Positions 33,138 through 47,495 of a stretch of DNA of 52,062 bases are shown here, piece by piece; position 1 is the stretch's first letter; every line of letters starts with the position of its first letter. The stretch comes from Protostelium mycophagum (Eukaryota; Evosea; Variosea; Protosteliida; Protosteliaceae), in assembly GCA_002081555.1 (NCBI GenBank), contig MZNV01001073.1, positions 1 to 52,062 of the forward strand, given 5' to 3'. The position numbers and the translations under genes are program-made. Below the pieces are notes generated by a model that was given only the letters and a program-made list of their open reading frames with translations, was not told the DNA's origin and did not search any database.

Positions 33138-35897
33138 TTAAAGTACAGTGCATATGATTGTGACATTATCTCTGCACTCTGTACTGCCCAAAGCGTGGTT
33201 CATTAGTTTCTTCACCATCTCTGAGCTACTTGCGATATTTGTCACCATCTCTGCTGCTTTCTCGAATGTCATCACATCCCACAACTAAGTCATCAGACCT
33301 CTAATTCCTGAGGGATAGATACACTCACTCCGTCAGAGGCAACGATGAGTATGTCGCCCGATTGTGCCAAAATGACATCACTGACGAAAGGTTCTGCAAT
33401 CATACCAGTCTTCTCTGTGGTGCTGTTCCCTCTCTTCAGGCAGTGATCTCCAAGCGTCCTCGTGATGGCCAATCCTTTTCGATTGAATTGAATGAAGAAA
33501 TGATTGGTAAATACCATGAAGTCTTGATTGATTATCTGTCACTTCTACGCCCATATCGCGTAACCTCTGCTGTTCTTGAGGGTTATCTTTTAGCTTATGG
33601 TCAAATGTTAACGGGATTACTTTTCCTCCACGGCTGCATGGTTGAGTTGTATTGAGGGGTATATAAATACACATATCTATACATATAGATATATCAGAGG
33701 TATGTACTCACCATAATATCGCTGAAGAGTCTCCCACATTCGCTCCTTGTATAAATCTGTCGCCGTTCTTTTCTGTCCAGCAGAAGACAGTTGTCGCTGT
33801 GCACCCTTCGTATTGATAGCTATTCATCTCTTCGTCCACCTGTTGATCGCATTTCAATTCAAGATGACAGTAGATCATGATGGATTTACCTCCAAATATG
33901 TACTTGTGAATATATCGTGGAATGATTTATATGGCTTTTCACACGTTTGTAGTTTTTTGTAAAAACTCTGTGAAGTTGAATACGTGTGTTTGTGGACATA
34001 CTTTACCTCAGGCAATAATGTCTTTGCTGATACGGCCGCATTCTTATCGGCATGTCCGTCACAAATAACAAATAACGCTTGGCTGTTGTCCCCTTGAAAT
34101 GGACACAAGCATTGATTCTCATCCTTTTAAGAAGTATGAGATATTCCACGATCTATTGTGACTCTCACCTCATTTTGATACTGTGATCTCTTCCTCCCAT
34201 CAGGACCTATATATTCTTTCTTCTCTTTCTTAGCTCGTTTTAATCCACCTTTAAATCAATATTTATTTCAATGATATCTTCAATCGAGAACATGATGAGC
34301 CTACCAGGATTGGTCTCTGTCTTGACAGCGTATTCGCTGACAACACCGGCGTGTATTAGTACAGATGTGGTCTTTGTGTCCTCTATATTGGATTGGGAGA
34401 TATTGGGTGACGCAAAGAAGTTGGTTATGTTCACTCTTCGCGCGTTGATCGTTCCGTATTTCTCTGGCTCATCGGCTGTTGATATCGTTTCAATTGATAT
34501 TCATGATAATAATATTATAGAATAAGATCAAATATTCACTCACAAGGATCTTGGTTTGGTATCTCTCCAGCTCCAGCTCCAGCGCATGGGGAATCTAAAT
34601 TCGATAAGATAGCAAGGGCGTCCTCTTTGTTTAAGGCAAAAGTCATCCTGTCTGGTCCTGCAGCCAGAGGTAACTATGGAGATCAATATCCAAGTTTTAT
34701 TTGCTGAATTTATACGTTAAGGTAGAAGTATTTGTGTATAAATGTATACCTGCTTGGCATTTTTACGGCCAATTGTATGTCCGCCACCAAATTTAGCAAA
34801 CATTTTACTCAAGTCTTCTTCCTCCATCTTCTTAGGAATCAATCATGATTTTGGTCAAACATCGTCACTCACCTGCTTATTTCTTGAGCCTTTTAAGCTG
34901 GCAAACTTCGATGTGGAGAGTGGTGAATGACCTGCAGAGCGGCCAGTAGAACCTATAGATATTACCTCAGAATCTATTCGATAAGTTGTGATTCTCACTC
35001 TGCGTCTTGATTGTACTGTAAGGTGAAGAGCTGTGTGACCCTTTAGAGGGCGACAGAGGCACAGAGGTGTCCTTTTTTTCTTCTTTTGTTTCAGGTGAGG
35101 AAGGGACTGTCTGGCTGGTGACATTCATCGGTGCCTGTACGGGCGAAGAGACACCACTCGCTGGTGCGCTGTTTGATTTTTTCCCCAGAAGTTTTGTCTT
35201 GTTCAAAAAATTCATCAGAGGCTTTCGGAGCGAGAATTTGACCTTCTCCTTTAAAAAATGAGTATGAGATATTATTTTGACTTTGTCGAGTTTGATGATA
35301 TAAATAAGGTTTTAGATTGTTTTTCTTGGGACTTGCGATCGCGGTAAGGAACAAGTTCCTTCAAAGCCGCAACAAATAAATCCAGTATTCTACAGATGGA
35401 ATACATAGCATTTGTTCTTACTTTTTCTTCTGCCTCTATGATGCTGGCAGCATTCTGGCTGTTTACTGTAGATCTCCTATCGACACGTTCCGTCCTCTAT
35501 GTAACATTTTCAGAATGTCATTTAGAAATCCATGTGTCAAAAGTACCTCTGCATCACCAGCCGATTTACTGATGATTTTAGCATTAACCACTTGGAGATT
35601 ATCTTCCAAAGCATTCAATTTCCGTTTGCCGATTTCATCTGCCCTCCCCTCGGCAATCTTTTTTGTCAGTCTATCCTTTTCCGCTTGGAGAGCAGGGAGA
35701 TCATAATTCTCATACTCGTCAGAGGATCGATTATTTACACTCCGCAAAGACAGGAATTGAGCTTTTAATCCATCCATTTTTCCACCTGATGTCTTCAGAA
35801 TGAAAAATGACCGAGGACAATGATCACCCTTTCTCTCTGGACGTGCCTGGCGCGCTGGTACCGAAGGACGGGAGGGAGGTGCACTACCATCCTCCAT
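33138..35897 (-). CDS. PP2C-type protein phosphatase with long N-terminal extension
   Basis: The catalytic domain carries the PP2C metal motifs: QALFVICDGHADKNAAVSA (DGH motif), NVGDSSAI, GLAITRTLGDHCLKRGN, ILIVASDGLWDVMTFEKA (final Asp cluster) and TECRDNVTIICTVL at the end. The ~450-residue extension includes a short coiled coil (NALEDNLQVVNAKIIS), a basic, Ser-rich region (MNFLNKTKLLGKKSNSAPA) and SPSKGSHSSSPYST. About ten introns are visible; one at about 35255-35429 joins the first two exon groups in phase. The gene starts MEDGSAPPSRPSVPARQ. PP2C enzymes are Mg/Mn-dependent Ser/Thr phosphatases. Its stop is 17 bp from the start codon of the downstream SHK kinase on the same strand, so the two are almost fused transcriptionally and may act in one pathway, which is an inference. 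Confidence 0.83.
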
Positions 35898-36056
35898 TCT
35901 TACGACTTTGAGTCAAAAGTGTTGTTTCCCCTCGTTCCTCGTCTCTAAATTCTCCGAGTTGAGATAACAATATCTGGATCGTCCAAAATGTGTCTCCGAT
36001 TTTGTTCGTTTTTCTCCGGACAAAAGTGCTTCTCATCTACACAAGAGAATCATTTT
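35898..36056. other. Short intergenic region between PP2C and sacsin genes
   Basis: About 160 bp that must contain the PP2C promoter and the sacsin 3' end. No open frame or repeat is evident. Confidence 0.4.
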
Positions 36057-39000
36057 TTATTTAAATTTTAAAACGCCCTTTATTCGATGAAATTGCTTCG
36101 TGATGTTGTGAGGCCTTCTTCTTGGTTCCATATTAAAATACTTATCTATTTCGGCAGTACCTTTGATCAAACTCGGGTTTTCCACTCTTAGGAAAACACC
36201 AGTGGGAAATGGAGAATTAATGGACTCTGGCTGTTTTGCAGATAATAGGAGATGTTCCTGTGAGAAAAACTCAAATTGTCATTGTAGCCATGGGAAGTAT
36301 AAAAGTACAGATCTGAATACAAGATGAGAAGGTATTTATCAAACCGCTGCACTCATTATTCTTTGGCATATATCCCCTGCTTTTTTTGCTGTTTCCTTGT
36401 TGAATTTAAAACCAGGTAATCTTGTATTCTCAAAGTGACCTGCATCATTCAGATAGCTATATAAAAATCAGTTTTTACCTTCTAAAAAGAGGATATCAGA
36501 GATATTGAGAGAAAGTACTCCAAGAGCTCTTGCAAGCTCAGAAATAGACTTTAGTTCCTTATGATTGGATTTATACTCTTTAGAGAATAAGAGGTACTTC
36601 AAGTGGGCAAAGACTGCTTGATGATTGTAGAAACAACTCTCAGCATAAAGTTGATTTTCGTTCAAAACATCCATCACTCTTCTAACTATAACTATTAATT
36701 GTGAAGAAACAAAGGAGGTATTTAAATAGCCTACAATGCTGGCATTGGTCTTTCCATTCTTTAGATTTGATTATATCTGCAGGAGAAAAGTCCTGTTCTC
36801 TTCTGTGTTCATACTGATTAGAATAAAACTTGTTGTCATAGTTCTGTTTTCCTCTGTTTCCATGCCTCTGAGAACTCTGAGAATAAAAATTGTTGTAGAA
36901 TTTCTGCCAAGACTTTGGCATTTCTCGTTGTTGCCCTTGGTAGAAATTGTTGAAGTTGTAAGAATAGCTCTTTTGTTCATTTTGAGATGATTCCTCTTCT
37001 TTGGGAGCTCCAGTGAAAAAATCGTTTTCTAAGCCTTCCACTGACTTGCCTTGTTTCAACTACAACCCTTGTCAGTATTAATAAAAGAGAAGAATGTCTC
37101 TTACTGTTTCAGCAGCAAGAAGTAAATACTGCGTGATGGATTTGTAGAAATCCTCTTCTATAAGATGTTTATCTGGGTGATAGAGCAGATACAACCTCTT
37201 GAAAGCTCCTTTGTGCTCATCTCTTGGCATCTTGGCAATTTCTTTCACTGTGTTGATCACCTGATGACAGCTCAATCTCTATCAATCTTAGATGGAGTAC
37301 CTCTAACCATATTATCCTTTTATCTTCTTCTGTCTTTATGCCTTCTTTCTCTTCATCTTTTATATCCTCTCCACTGATAGGTATATCTGCAGACGTCACA
37401 TTCACATAATCATTATTTAGCTACCTGTCTTCTGACCATGTTGAGTTATGAGAGATACAACTAATGCCAAAGGTTGAGAAGTTGTCTTTGTGTGAAATTT
37501 GAATAATTTGGTGGTGTATATAATCTGTGTCTTTTGAGGATCTCTTCCCATCTGTACAATATATTTGTATGGCCTGTCTTTCTCCATCTCTTCTTGAGGA
37601 ATGCCTCGAATGATGCACACAAAATAGCTCCCCCCTTCTTCTCTTGCTACAATCTCATCGGTCGCGAGATGATAGAAGTCAGGAGATAACATCTCTTTGT
37701 AGTCATCAACAAGATCTCCCAGCTCTTTTAGATTAGCCTTTTCAGGAACTTGTGGGAATATCTTGCATGTTTTATTCCTGTCAACAATTAACTCCAATAA
37801 CTCGTGAGAAAGCAGCAAAAGTCAACTTGCCATAAATCTTGGGTGTCTGGACCAGAAAGAATGACTTCTTTAAGATCAACAAATTTGTTAGGAGGTAATT
37901 CTAAATATGCGATCATGATTTCGATCAGTTGGTCCATTGCTTGTTCTTCATCTCCGGTAACATATATACACTTCTTGTCTTTCTCTATCATCTGTCTTGT
38001 GTTGTCACAGATCTACAAGACTAAGTATCGTCACATCAGATATTTATTTCACCTCGCTGGATTTGGATTGATGATTATCTATTACTTGGGAATATATTTT
38101 TTCTACATGAAACACATCAAACGACTCCAAAAGATTCAAATGCTCCAAGTTGAGTTTTCCTTCAAAAGCTCGCCTCAAACCTTATGACTTGAGTCCTGTA
38201 TATATGAGAGTCTACTTACATTCTGAAAACATCTTAGTCTTGATGGTTTTGTTGCACCTCTGAATCCTTTCTGTATTCTTCACCATCTTCTCTGTGAGCT
38301 CGGTGACACACACTTCTGTGAATTCATCTTGCACTGTCTTGATACCCATCTTCTGGCATAATTCAATGGTTACAATCCTGCTATCCACAATATCAAGTTT
38401 TGGAAACTCGTATTTCCCATTGTTATGATACACCTGCGCTCGTAAGTTTCAATAAAGGAGATGATATCTGTTACTTGTGTAGATAGCAGTAATCTCCCCT
38501 CTGTAGTTGGAACGTACATCTGTTTGCCTTCACGTTTATAACTTTGCAATTCCTCTAAACCACCACTGTCAGTCTTTGTCTGTACAAGTGCTTCTAACTT
38601 GGTGAATATGTGTCTGATGAGAACTTGGTGATCAGGAAGCATGTGCTCTTCGTTATGAATCTGTTGCAGGATATTGAATAATAAAGGCACATTGACTCTC
38701 CTGTGACATCCAAGAGCAATGAGCAGTGGTTCTAATCGCGAGGAGACCTCTGCTGTGACATTCTTTAATTACACTTTCTCTCTTATATTCACCTTTGAAG
38801 ACATATGGTGGATAATTTCTTTCGGCATGAATGACAATCTACCACATTGAGTGATAAAGCTTTAAAGCTGCAGAGGTTGCAGATAAGACAAATTTCACCT
38901 GTCGAGGAAGCCTGTACTCCTTCTCTGCCCAAACACAAGGCATTTGCGCTAATTCACTCAATTCGTTGGTGACACAATCTATCTCCTTCTCTATGCGGTC

Positions 39001-42000
39001 GCTGATCCTCTGCTGTATCTGTGGTATGTTCAATTTATGATAAGTCATTATCACTCACCTGGAGGATATCTTTATGTTTTGCCTCGTCTCTGTGATTCAA
39101 CACGACGATCAAATGCTTCATCATAATTCTGAGAGGCAAGACCTTGCCAGAAACACCATACATAGAGAAGTTCGGATGTACCATGAGCTCACAGGTAACT
39201 GGGAGCTGTGTATAACAATCTCCCTCCACATCCTGAGTGGCCATCTCTATTGGGGAATAGAAGTGTCTGTTCCATAGAGGAGCAGGTATGAAAGATGGAG
39301 ATATCTTGGGTGGTAGGAATGCTATCTTTGATACTTCATCAAACATGCGGTATGACATCACTCCAGAGAAGATAATCGAAGAGGCATGCTGAAAGTAATC
39401 AATATACTATAGGCACAAAAATGATACCTTCAACTTGATGAGGTTATCAGGTGTGGGATTTACTTGAGATATCCTGTGTGCTAAATGGACAATATTCTTG
39501 TTATCAATCTGGTGACATAAGTGATAAATAAACACAACAATGACACCTGTTGTTTTGCCCCAAGAAGCGTAAGGAAGCTGAACCATGACCTATCGAATAC
39601 GTCGGCTAATATATTCTCTCTGAGAAGCAAGAGTGATTCGTCAGTTGGAATGTAGTAGCTCCTTGCAGTTCTCAGAGTTCCATGATGATCCATTATAATA
39701 TTGTATTGTGACATGAGTTGTACAAATTGGGATGACAAGGATGCATCACGATTTCGTAGGTGTGAAAGGTGGGCCATCTATCACTAATTAGTAATAATGG
39801 AAACTACAAACTTACTTGTTGTGATGGATCAATATTATAGAAGTTTGGGAAGATGTAATTTTGATAGAACTCCTCCAATGTCATGTATTTCAAGGGGCTC
39901 ATAATAGGGATTCTACTAAGAGAATGATAAAGTGCAGAACATTCTGGTTTGTCTCTTAAGAATCTTCCAGTGATATTTTCACTCTTTGGTACATCTGGAA
40001 TACTCAACCTTGAATAAAATGGTAATGATGAAGCCAACCTGTTGGTAGGATGACCCATTTATAACCTTCAAGAGCCACGAAAGATCCAGAAAGAGTTTCA
40101 AAGATGGGAATTCTGTATAATCTCTGAAGTATATTGCTGTCAGTCCCTGCAGGTAATCTTCCGAACCACTGGAGAAGTAATCGGGCCTCCTCTTCGTTGA
40201 ATGCAACTGTACTGAGAGAGGTTTGAAGACATCTCAGCACGTTCTCTTGGGAGAAGTTATACAACTTTGATAGTGGAAGATTTGTCAATCTCTCGTCAAT
40301 GAATCTGCAGTTATATCTGGATAACAACAACTCTTGCACCTTTATGTCCTACATTCTTTTATTCTATGTCTCAAGAGAAACGAATCTCACCTCTATGTTT
40401 ATGGCATTCCTGATGAACTCCGTATTCACTGGCCATAATTGACCAAGAGCAGGAATAGCTGGGAAATTGATCTTTTTGACCAAATCAGCAAGATCTTGTT
40501 GGCGGGAATTTTTGAGTGTAATCTCCCAGAGATTCATTACACAGGATATAGGAGCACTTGGAATGTGGGGAAGGCATAGGATGAGCTATAATTGTCAACA
40601 GATGAATCTATATGTAACACTCACTTCTCGTTTTTTAAATATTGATATGCATATCTGTGGTAATGTGGACGCGAAATTTTCCAGCAGTTTGTAGAATTCG
40701 ACCCTCACTACATTTTGATTGAGTCCAAGGTTTTTAAGACTCTCCACCTGTTTATGTCAGACTGATCACAAAGATATCTATGACCTGTTCTTCAAGTAAT
40801 ATGAACTGTCCACTTCCAATTGGGACAGGCTTAGAACTTGACTCAAGTAAGAGTAATCTCACTCCATGCAGCTTTGATATCTCTCCATCACTGAGACAAT
40901 ATTGCAGTAAGTATCTCACTCTCTCAACATGCTGTTTGCTCCCAGCTACATTTGGTGGATCTATAGATGGCCTTTCGGTCCTGTAATGCTCTCTGACCAA
41001 CTGAACAATCTTCAGATGATTTATGAGGTTTGAAATACCTGTGGAGTGACGATCTTTGTATTTTGATATTGTTGTAGTTTCAAGACGATGTGCCCAGGTG
41101 GTGTGCTGATGATGATGTCGTCTTGACGAAGTGTTTCAATGATCGTGGTATCCGATTCATTTCCAAATAAACAGGTGGAAGTCGATTCGAAACGGTCATT
41201 TTCCACATAGAATACTGGGGTAGAGTTGACTGTTATGTATTGATAGAACTTATCCATAAAGTTCTGTTCAAAGGGAAAGCCGCCTGTTTGGTCCTGCTGT
41301 GGGAATAACTGATGCTGTTATTGTCTTATGTCATATAATTCATTAGAATACCTCATAGAATGTCTTGTTTGCATCGACTGACATATTTGAGCATATTGCT
41401 GTAATGGCGCTGACAAATGCTCTGACCACAACACCCTCCACAATGGCCTGATTCCATGATGTCTTCGCTCTGGTGGATTGATCATTTGACGATGGAATTG
41501 CCCAAATGCTCCTCCTATCAGATGGTACTTGGAATCCTCCGTGAATGTGAAAGGGGAAACGATAAGAGCAGGCAAGTGGTAGGAAGCAAAATAGCCTCCC
41601 ATTGATTTTCCCGATCTGTTGGTGTCAAACACAAATATATAGTGTGCTACTGACTGATTTAATCTGGTTATTCTTGTCGCGATGAACTTGTATGGCGATT
41701 CCACCTGACTTATCTATCTTTCTTGTGTTCTCCTATTGAAGATATTTGTTTGCTTTTACTTAGATGCATGTCTATTGTCATACCTGAAGTGAGAGTAAAT
41801 CTTTATCGTCAATCTCTTTGCTTGTGGACAGCCCCCTTGCTATGACCCAAGAATTTTCCGAATGGTCTAATCTAATTGTAACACTGGTCACTTCCATTCC
41901 TTGTGAATCTTTCAAAATAGATCTAGATTCTTTGATCACCTGCATATTGTCATCAACCTATCAATCTGATATTACTTGCCCTCTTCCGAAGTTTTGTTCC

Positions 42001-45000
42001 ATCATCATTACAAATCCATATCTCAACCTTCTTCACTTTTTTCAAGAAGAGAAGCATCTCTTCTGCACTACTCCCAAATTTATCCAGAAGTTTCTGTATC
42101 TCGATGGAATCCCAAGTTTTTGCAGAAAGTTGGCTTTCCTTGGTTCTGAGAGGTAAGCGGAATATCGTACCAGTACTGTTCTTATCTAATGCTCTGTCCT
42201 TGAGATACAGATCGTAGGGGCGAAATTGATCCTTGTAATCTTGACAGAATGTTTCAATTGAGAACTTCCATCCCGGCATCTGGATGCTAGCGTTTGGTAC
42301 ATATCTACTTTTCATCAATACAAAAAATTGTTTCGTTGCGATACTGCAAGACTATCACTGCGACTCACTTTGCAAGTGGGTCAAAAAAATATAGATTTCC
42401 ATTCGTCCTGAAGGAAGGGACGTCAGTGATATTGTAGCAAGAATTGAAACCATATCCAAACTGTCCGATCTTTTCGGAGTCATCCCTCTTGCCTCCTCTA
42501 CCTAAATTTCTGATCCCTGCGACATCTTTCTCCGAGAAATTTTTGTCGTTATAGAATAGGAGGGAGGGGCCTTGGTGAATTGCCATGTTGTTGTGAAGGA
42601 GAGACTTTCTTGGATGACATCTTTTGTCCAGTATGATAATCATTTCGCTTGCTCCGGCATCCTCTGCATTTTGAAGGAATTCTTTGCAGAGCTATGGCGT
42701 GTCAGGATCATAATTGTGGGATACGCATACCTCATCAGATATGTAGTGAGAAGATATCTTCTTGATGCTCTCGCATAATGGCTCCTGATTTTGCCCGAAC
42801 TCTTCTCCAAAACTGATGGGCGAAGAATTCTCTTCTTGAAATCGTTTGCTAATGGGCTGACATAGCTGCTTTCCAATATTCATCGGTATCTCGATATCCA
42901 ACAAATCATACTTCTGTGTCTATGAATTATCAGTGGGGAAAGTGTGAGTCTTGGTACATCACCTTATCTTTCAATTTGATATTATCCACATAGTACACCT
43001 CATGTCTTGATTTCAATTGACCCTTCTGGGTTAAGACAGGAAAGTCATGATCGATACACTCCTTTGAAAGATATCTTAAGATGTCAATGATATCAGATAA
43101 TCATTTTACGTACATGATGATCTCCCGTATGGTTGCAATAACTTCCTTTGTCTTTTCATTTTTGAATTTGTCCAATAGCTCTTCGTATCTTTGTGGGGGG
43201 TGGAATTCTGGTATATCAGAATATTCTCGTAATATCACAGCCCAACAGGTTAAGGATGGCTCTTTGAGGGTGTGTAACCACTTATCTGTACTGGGTATCT
43301 TGTTCACTCGAGCTACCTGTCCTTCGTTACTCATGTGGAATGACCACTTTTATTTAGAGATAGCCAAGAAGATGTCATTGTACCTCCGTGATATACTTGA
43401 ATCCATGGTTTGTAAAGATCCACGGTATGTCTTTCAATTGTGTCTTAAAACTGTTCTTGTCCTCACACATTAATTTAGTAGAGATATAATTGTACAACTC
43501 CACAGGTAAGGTCTCTATCTTGTTCTCCTCGTGAAGTGACATTATCTGCTTTCGAATTGCTGCGGCATCAGGCTCAGTCTTGCACATTAAACGTGAACGT
43601 AAGGCAGAAGAAAGGTCAACTAAAGGAAAAGCTGCTCCGACCAACTCCTGATATCTATTTTTCATCAGCATGTAAGGAGAGAGATACCTCTGGAAGATGA
43701 TAAAAAGGCCTCACTGTTTCATATAGACTTGAGAAGGAGAGGCTATCCCCTTATTGTTAATGGTTGGTATGAATCGAATGTCTTTCAGACTTGTACCATC
43801 AATAGCAGGATGAGCTTTTGGTCTCTCCATATATTTGATTAGATGTTGGGCTAGCTTCACATTAGAAAGACATTTTCTTGCCTTCTCAATAATTACGGAT
43901 GAATTCACTTCGGATGGAACCTTCAATATCTGGTGCTCTCAGTTGAATTGAATATCGATGTAAAACTCACGGTTTTGACATTGGTTAGAGCCACAGGATC
44001 TCTCATGATGTAATCCCCTAACATCTCATCTAGAGATAGTATGTCTCTCAAATAGTCCTCTTTTGTGTAAACTGAATCACTGTGTTTTAATGTGTTTGCT
44101 GCACTCCTCAGCTTTATCATCCTCTTAATCTCGGCTTGATTATTCGGAGTTAATTCATGCAATCTTCGCAGTATCTTGAGTGTGACCTTGTCCTTATCAG
44201 TTGACTGATTTAGAATGTCGCATTACCTGATCATAACATTCGGAATCAGGACATATTATGGATAATATAGAGATGAAATATTCATCAAGTGTCAGTCTCC
44301 TCACGATCTTCTCTACTAAAGGGTGCTCAGTAGTTATTGTATCGGGATGCTCATATTCAGAGCAGTGTGATGAGGGCAGAAGGAAGTGTCGTTCATTTAT
44401 ACGGATGTTCTTCAATTCTTTTGTGCTGAATAAAGTCAACTCTCTCATTCTCTCTTTGTCTTCAGTGGAGATCTATTACTGTCAGCAGGCATAGTTTTTT
44501 ATGCAAGTGTTACTTGTTCAAATCGGAGTAGATAGTTGAATACGATCTCTCGGTCTATGCTATTCAACTATATTTGTGTCAATATTCATCATCTCAACAT
44601 GACATCAAATCTATTATGTACTTGTACGATTACATTGGACATTTATTACCTTCAGATGAGATGCTTTGGTGTGCATGAAATCCAAGATGGTTCTATGATT
44701 CGGCACCTGTATTGGAAATCTTTCGTTTGATATCAGACTCAGAATATCTTCATTTGAGATGATATGTGCCCCGAGATTCTCCATAAGATCAAGGATCTTC
44801 TCGTCCTCTGTTCTCCACAAGAAAGCACCCTTTGTGCACTGTGAAATCATCTGAAAATAATGAGACCAGAGCTAGTTCATTTTTTACCTTGTTGTTTCTT
44901 GTCGGGATGATATCCACATCGTAAAACGAGGTAATCTCTGCTGCAAAATTGTCTTTGATAAACTTCCACACACGAACACACCACTTTTCGTTTGGTGCCT

Positions 45001-47222
45001 CCTTCTCCACATATTCTTTGAATAAAGAGGAGTTGATGTTTCCTCTGGTGAACGTATTCTGCATTTCAGTGTTCAAAGTCATATCTGTGTGAACGAAGAG
45101 GTTTCTGCTTTGCGGGAGTAATGCGTGTTGCTCTTCTGTAGCGATAGAAGGACGATCGTTCTTGGGGGTTTTGTGAAATGCTGTCCATTGGCCATCAGCA
45201 AGATGGCATAATCTCACTCCTTCCATTTCAGAATATTGTTGGTCAGATATTGCGTAGCTGGATAATATTAAAAAAGAAAAGATAATAATACAGACCTATA
45301 GATGGATAATAGGTCCCTGCTATCATCGCCAGTCCCAGGATCCTCTTTAAATGCCCGTCTCACCTCCGATGGTGTGATTGCCGTTGAGTTTGGTAATAAG
45401 AGATGACACTTCGTGGCGGGAGTAGTATCAAAGATACACCGTCCCATTCCCATGAGTGTGTCTATTACAATACGTGGTACATCTCCTCCCAAGAATCCTT
45501 CCCTTAAGTATAGATATTCACTTCTCATTGGGCACCAAAAGAGCTTCTTTTGGCTGAACGTTTCGAACAGATCGTCTTTAAGATGTTTGTATATGCCCTG
45601 CAAGTCCTTCATTTTGTCAGTATGCTATGACCAGAGTATACATATTACCTGCTCTGGAAACAAGGAATACATCCTATTATGTTCAAATTCTGCAATCACT
45701 GTCATCTTCTCAAAACATTCTGCAAGAAGTGGACCCATCATTTGCAAAGTCTACACGAATTAAATTATGGGACTTTGTCCTGATGGAATGAATCACCTTC
45801 TTATTCCACAAGAATTTCAGTTTTGCAGATTTGTCATCACTGACAGAAGTTGGATTCTCGTAAAGGTGAGCTCTTCCTTCTTCTGTTTGAAAATGTCCGT
45901 TTATGTGTATGCCTCTCAATCCAGATGTAGGGGGTAATGGTAGTCCACAGAACACTCTCCCTTCTACGTCCACTCCTGCACAAGTATCAACTAGATATTG
46001 GACGATGATCTCACCCTGATCGTCTAAACATATGGCCACTTGAATGTGGGGTATTAATTTTTTCTTTGGGTTATCATCTGCCATCTCAAACAATTCGCCG
46101 CCAGCAAGTCTTCCAAGCGACATCCATCTCGAGGTGTTGAATTCCTATCATATCAGCCTTAACTTATGATGTCTATACATACCGTTCTTTTTGTTATATT
46201 CATGGAATAGATTCTGCAATAATCCACCACAGGTAATGTGTCCCACCTCAACATGTTTCCGGCAGCTTTGATCTGATTTCGCACGGAACTATATCAAGAG
46301 TGAGTGACATTCATTGATGTTAATCCTCACTTCATCTCTTCGGGTCCATTCGTGTGCTCCGACTCAGTCTCTTTCACCACGGTGAAAATTGTCTCAATCT
46401 GTTCTGCTGTTTTGACGAATGCACTGAGGGAAGTGACATTGTTTAAGAATGTAGGTATGAGTTCAGCTTCACCAGAGAGGTTTTCTAACTGCGTTACGAT
46501 ATCTTGGGCTGTGGTGACATAGTCCTTTAGTTTAGAAGGGTTGCTCCGGAGTGGAAGCCGAAACAGCGTTCCGGAGAAGACTCCATCCACTAAAGACTTC
46601 CCGTGATCCACAACGGGTAGTATGGAGGAAAGGACTTGCACCGCAGTCTCCGATAACTCATGAATAGACCACATCTTCCCAGTATCTGTCGGATATGAGT
46701 GTACTTCTGCACATGCGATAGATACCTGGGTCTTGAAGAGGGGTAAAGATTCTCAGTTGGTCCCCGCTCACAATTATAATTGTATCTGTAACGTGATACA
46801 TACTATCCCTTGTTAGATAGATCATGAACGTCAATGGGTACCTGTTGAAACCGACACCAAATTGGCCAGTGACTGATTTGTCTTCCTTCTTCATGCTGTT
46901 AGACATGTTTTCGATGTTCTCCCAATCATCGTCTGTAAAGAGTGCATTGTTATAGAGGCAGAGCGATGGTTCTGGGAAAAGCATCAGAGGTGTCATTGTG
47001 ACATCGCACCATCTCACCAAAGAGAGGGAGTAATTCTCCATCAAGGTAGCTGCTCTCGTATCGAGTATTGTCCATCATAAAGGTAACTGCCTGTGCTCCT
47101 GCATCGTCTGCATTTTGGACGCTCTCTCTGAATTGGCTCCCATCGTGGTATCTATGTTCTAAGATCTCTTTGATGCTGATGTAAATTGGCTTCTTCTGGC
47201 CGCAAGGTCTTCCTTTGATCAT
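36057..47222 (-). CDS. Sacsin-like giant co-chaperone (Hsp90-like ATPase repeats, DnaJ, HEPN)
   Basis: The largest gene of the window, about 11 kb with about 40 short introns, encodes roughly 3,100-3,300 residues. The N-terminus starts MIKGRPCGQKKPIYISIKEI and reaches FRESVQNADDAGAQAVTFMM, the Hsp90-like ATPase signature of the sacsin repeat, followed by VTGQFGVGFN. A second ATPase unit occurs near 42.4-42.9 kb (KNFSEKDVAGIRNLGRGGK, then KIGQFGYGFNSCYNITDVPS). The C-terminal part has a J domain with the HPD motif (LYLLYHPDKHLIEEDFYKS) near 37.1-37.3 kb and a HEPN domain (ENQLYAESCFYNHQAVFAHL). Human sacsin has three repeats, a J domain and HEPN; I see only two ATPase signatures here. A TGA at 36339 would end the protein earlier, but skipping it by an intron (about 36248-36344) opens a further 65 codons. 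Sacsin helps protein quality control and intermediate-filament/mitochondrial organisation in animals; the role here is likely chaperone-related. Confidence 0.88.
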
Positions 47223-47495
47223 GTTGAGAGTTGATCGAAGTGAAAGGGAAGGGGTTGAAACTGTGGCCCAAGTGCATCAGCTCTGTCAAGAATATGTCAG
47301 AAATCCAGAAAACTCTGGATTATTTGGCCCATCGATCTTCAGGGCTACAGTTTCAAAAAAGGTTCTGATCATTTCTTTCTTCGCCTTTGATCCATCCCAA
47401 AATTATTATAAATGATGTTGTCTCATAAGACATTTGGTTGTCTAAACTGAATATTTCGATTCAGAGGTCTTTGTTGTTGGTGTGTCATCTCGCAA

